Positions 60,321 through 64,000 of a stretch of DNA of 64,000 nucleotides are shown piece after piece; the first letter of the stretch is position 1; every line of letters begins with the position of its first letter. The stretch is from NCBI GenBank assembly GCA_964023205.1, contig OZ026842.1, positions 11,439,407-11,503,406 on the forward strand, written 5' to 3'. The notes below the pieces were generated by a model that did not search any database, was not told where the DNA came from, and was given only the letters and a program-made list of their open reading frames with translations. The stretch is from Lutraria lutraria (taxonomy: Eukaryota > Mollusca > Bivalvia > Venerida > Mactridae). The translations under genes and the position numbers were made by a program.

Positions 60321-63300
60321 ACAAGTAAATATACAAATGATTATTTCCTGGATCAAAACAAAAGCATTCGTGCAAATGATAGAAAATATTGCAGAGAATT
60401 GAGATTAAAACCTAATTAAAGGAGGACGACGATGGTCACATTGATAACGCCAATGATTTTTTTCTATTTTCATGCGTCACACGGGGTCATGTTTTCTGCG
60501 ATCTGTACATGTACATGGCTCCCTATCATGACCCTACCGCGTTCTTAGAGTTTCTGTTGAGTCGGCGCTGCGTCCCTAAAGAGTCCTCCGAAGTCTGTTT
60601 TCACTGTTTGCCACGATATTCCCCAAAATGAATAACTTCTAAATGTCATCAAAATCAAATATCAATACTTATTTAGGTAATAGATCGGGGTTAACTATGA
60701 CAATACAATACCATGAGATTACTGACGTTGGTCAGACAGCACAACACAATTACTATACAATAATTGTAAATTACTACGTCAGATCAGTTATAAACAATCA
60801 TAGTCTCTAATATCATAATAAATTATATTAATAATGTCATACTACGAGCTTAATCAGACCAAATCTCTGTATACTGCATGAGTGTCATTCTGAAGTCCAA
60901 TTTTCCATTGATATTTGCGTCAAATAATGACAGTTCTAAAAGTAGGACAACCATAATACTGAGCATGATTTTGAAGTCTAGAAAAATCCAGTCATCGAGG
61001 TTAAATACGTTGAAATCGAACTCACAGCTAAAAAAATAATATTTTTGCATTAGAGGTATTAGGATCCATACTCCCAAAATTATTTTCTCAAAATGAGGCG
61101 GACAAATTCTGGAAATGTTTATAATTTTTATATAGGTTTTCATGATAGAAAATGAGTTACCATGAGATTTTTTAAAAACAATGGCATTCCTTTGAGTTTG
61201 TTCGCTTTATATTTGCTCTGAAGTTTATGGAAGAAGTAATCCATTTTTCAAAGATTTGGGAATATTTATATTAAAAGTAAAAGTCAATTTCACTGATAAG
61301 ACATCATTCTAGGTAAAATAAGACCTACATTAATATTAACATACAAAAAGCTAATGGGGCTTTAAAAAGATGTAAAAAAATAAAGTAACTGGGGTAATTA
61401 TCAAGGAAATAATGACAATTCAACAGTTTAGAAATAAGTTTGAAATAGAGACACAAAATAATGTGGAATGCGCAATAAAATTTATGGACATGAAAAGTAT
61501 ATCTTAGTGTGTTATAAATTTGTTGTTTTTTCTATAAAGTAACATATTAAGACGGCAATAAATGGCTGTCTGTAAAAGGTATTGGATTATATGAGAAATA
61601 CTAACATCAGATGAATTGTCGTTTACATTGTTGATCTATTTATTGTACCATAGATATCCTGTTTTCAAAATTGTCTAGACTATTTTACAGGCATTACAGA
61701 TAATAATCTTTATCGTTCATTACGACTTGTGGCAGGCTTTTGAACACTAACGTAGAATATAGTGTTTTGTTACAATAAAAATGGTATTGAAGTTTGCGTT
61801 ATCCTGATTTAAGATTACAATAAATGTAACAAAATTATTTACAACAAAACAAACATGCAATTGAATTAAAGCCTAGTTTGATCCACTTTTTTATTCGGTT
61901 ACAGAAGGAATTTCTGTATCGAATCCTTTTCCGCCCCTTTTAGCTTTCACAATTAGAGAGAACACTCAGAAATGCAAGCATACAAATGTAATGCCTGGAA
62001 TAAAGAGAAGAGGCAATGTTGATATGTGAATTTGATGCATAATAGGCTTCACGAATGACAATTTGTCAGGTTCGAGTCTTAAACTCGATGTAAGATCCTT
62101 GGTCCAACCTTATAAGATTCATGATCAGTCTCCAAAGTTAAATCTCATTTGTGTACACAAGTTATTCCAGAGCACTATTTGTGTTTGAGTAGGTATGTTT
62201 TATCAACTGACGTGTGTACAAATAACTGGTAACAAAATACATCTTTTTAAAATAACTTGATCACATTGAAATTTTGGACTTGGGTTTTTTTAAGTGGGAT
62301 ACCGAGCCCATGTTTTATAACCTGAGACCTTGGGCTCAACAAACTTCGCTTGATGCTATATCATGGATGAAATACTTTAATGGCGCAAATTACATCAAGT
62401 ACACGAACATCTGCATATTTACTCACTCAGCCATCGATGAATTCAAAAGAATAACAAAAATTTGTTGTCTGATTGGCATGCTGCAAGAACACCTTATGAG
62501 TTTTATTATGCATTACATTTTGTCCTTACTTCTTTTTCAGTCAAAATGTTCGCATTACATAAGAAGTTTAGAAAATATATCACAATAAAAGTTCCCAAGC
62601 CCAGATATGGAGAAAATAGGTCACTAATTGTTTCTGGTTGTACAGAAATTAGGATAAACTGTAAATCGTTCTCGTTTATATTTCAAATTGTATTCAACAT
62701 ATCACTGCGCTCCATGATATATTGCATAACATTTGAAATATAAATCAGAGTTTACATTTCATGCTTCAAGTGGTACCTTTCAGTTCGATGCACCATTTGT
62801 ATCTGCGTATTCTGCGTAGAATGAGCCACAAATACACTTGCTCATATTAGAATCAATTAGCTAATGTAGAAAGTTGGATACATGATGTAGACATATGTAA
62901 AACAATTATCGAGAGCGTCTCCTGAAAACTTGACAGGTAAAATGTTTCTCATCCTGCAAAAGTCTTACTAGGCGAACATAAATATTACAGATCGTTATTA
63001 AGTTATGGTAAAAACTAGAGTAGTCCATTGCGAATGCAATCGGTTACTCCCGACATTTTTCTTATTGGTTTTATGTCAAAATACAAACTTGCCCATTGAC
63101 ACAGAAAATGAAACCGATTAGATTATTGTAATATAGTATCGGAACAAAGTGGTCATATAATGATATCATTATCTAATCCGTTTGATGTTTCTATTCCATT
63201 AACAGAGAGTCTACATCAAACGGGGAAACAAGAGAATATATCACATTTATAAACGTAAGTATTTCATGATCGAGGGCTATATTGCCCACTTTGAGAACTG

Positions 63301-64000
63301 GCCAAATGTTGTAATACTGAATGTAGTCTCACCTTGGTTCACATTTTCGTCCCAGACCATTATGTGAATATTTGTTTATCTATTGTTTAACCGCTTATTA
63401 GACAGCTATGATCAGTTTAGGGCTGCCACAGGAATATGGTAGCAAAGGTACAGGAGAACTGGGCATTCATATCCCTACTCTTATTTTGAATAGTTTTTCT
63501 TGTAAAAGCAAAGCGCCGATACACGCCTCGTCCTTCTTCCCGGACACAGTACTTAACCCGGTAGTTGGGACGGTAATACTGAAAAGTGTCCCAAAGAAAT
63601 TTCGTGAGGCATATAGGCCTACTTTGTATCTGTAGCAAATACATACAGTATTTTTTTACGCTTTACATAACATTGTGTGCGGATGTTTGCTTACGATTAG
63701 GCTTGTATAAAGATAAGGACCACTACATTTGGAGCTAAAACGGTTTAGATGATACATTTGTATGTTTTTATGTCGGTGATAATCAACTTATTCTGCAAAA
63801 TTTGTTAATTGTATAGAGACTGAATAATAGGCTCCCTCAAAACATAAAAGAAAATATCACAAATAATACAATGTAATACTTTACCTAATGAATCTAAATG
63901 TAGATAAGAAATGGACACATAGAAAAAGAAACACATACAAAAAAGTAATCTTCTCCACACTGAATCTTCACCAAAACTCGCCAACTCCAAATCTACTAAA

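Larger units (their letters stand above)
57483..64000. other. intergenic, no supported gene
   Basis: Frames up to 138 codons occur (59071-59487, GTG start) but lack motifs, are partly built on a microsatellite and have open shadows on the other strand. Contents that can be named: (GATC)n at 59291-59314, a tRNA-like SINE fragment at 60250, a fragment near 61347 shared with 21668, and an inverted repeat near 63178-63223. Confidence 0.5.

Overview
The window looks like a piece of an animal nuclear genome, most probably a bivalve mollusc. It is AT-rich, carries intron-containing genes, and is full of short dispersed repeats. Three things point to a bivalve: a degenerate array of a roughly 160-bp repeat containing a 'gggcggggtcaattttgac'-like core, several tRNA-derived SINE copies, and a long secreted protein made of lustrin-type cysteine-rich repeats with a C-terminal WAP domain. 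The species call is inference; no search could be run. No rRNA, functional tRNA, operon or CRISPR is seen.

Layout. 1-6.4 kb: non-coding sequence with two SINEs and a homopolymer. 6.4-18.2 kb: a neuropeptide precursor gene on the + strand. A large coding exon (16068-18225) encodes 19 exact 63-nt (21-aa) tandem units, each giving a peptide of the form FDQLSGFI flanked by dibasic cleavage sites, plus about ten diverged relatives. A plausible signal-peptide exon with matching splice phase lies about 9.5 kb upstream (6419-6522). 18.2-30 kb: non-coding, with MITE and SINE copies, the 160-bp tandem array (22.3-23.7 kb) and a frameshifted LINE fragment (28.7-29.3 kb).

30.0-57.1 kb: the most striking object, a single + strand gene assembled here from 32 coding exons. 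They are a signal-peptide/Cys-rich exon, 28 full tandemly duplicated exons of exactly 135 nt (45 aa each), two 117-nt exons of a sister type, and a terminal WAP four-disulfide-core exon. Every internal exon begins and ends in phase 1, so the whole chain reads through 4365 nt (1454 aa plus stop) with no frame break. It would be a secreted protein with about 194 cysteines in domains. The array shows birth and death of exons: higher-order pairs, a 494-bp exact-period run, and at least three broken units. It also holds two DNA-transposon-like insertions (TTAA-flanked, and hAT-like with a perfect 8-bp target duplication). Two homologous introns that bracket the array are about 90 percent identical, while the exons next to them are only about 67 percent identical with nearly all differences replacing amino acids. 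That suggests fast evolution of the coding part.

57.1-64 kb: non-coding, with a GATC microsatellite and a tRNA-like SINE fragment; no convincing gene.
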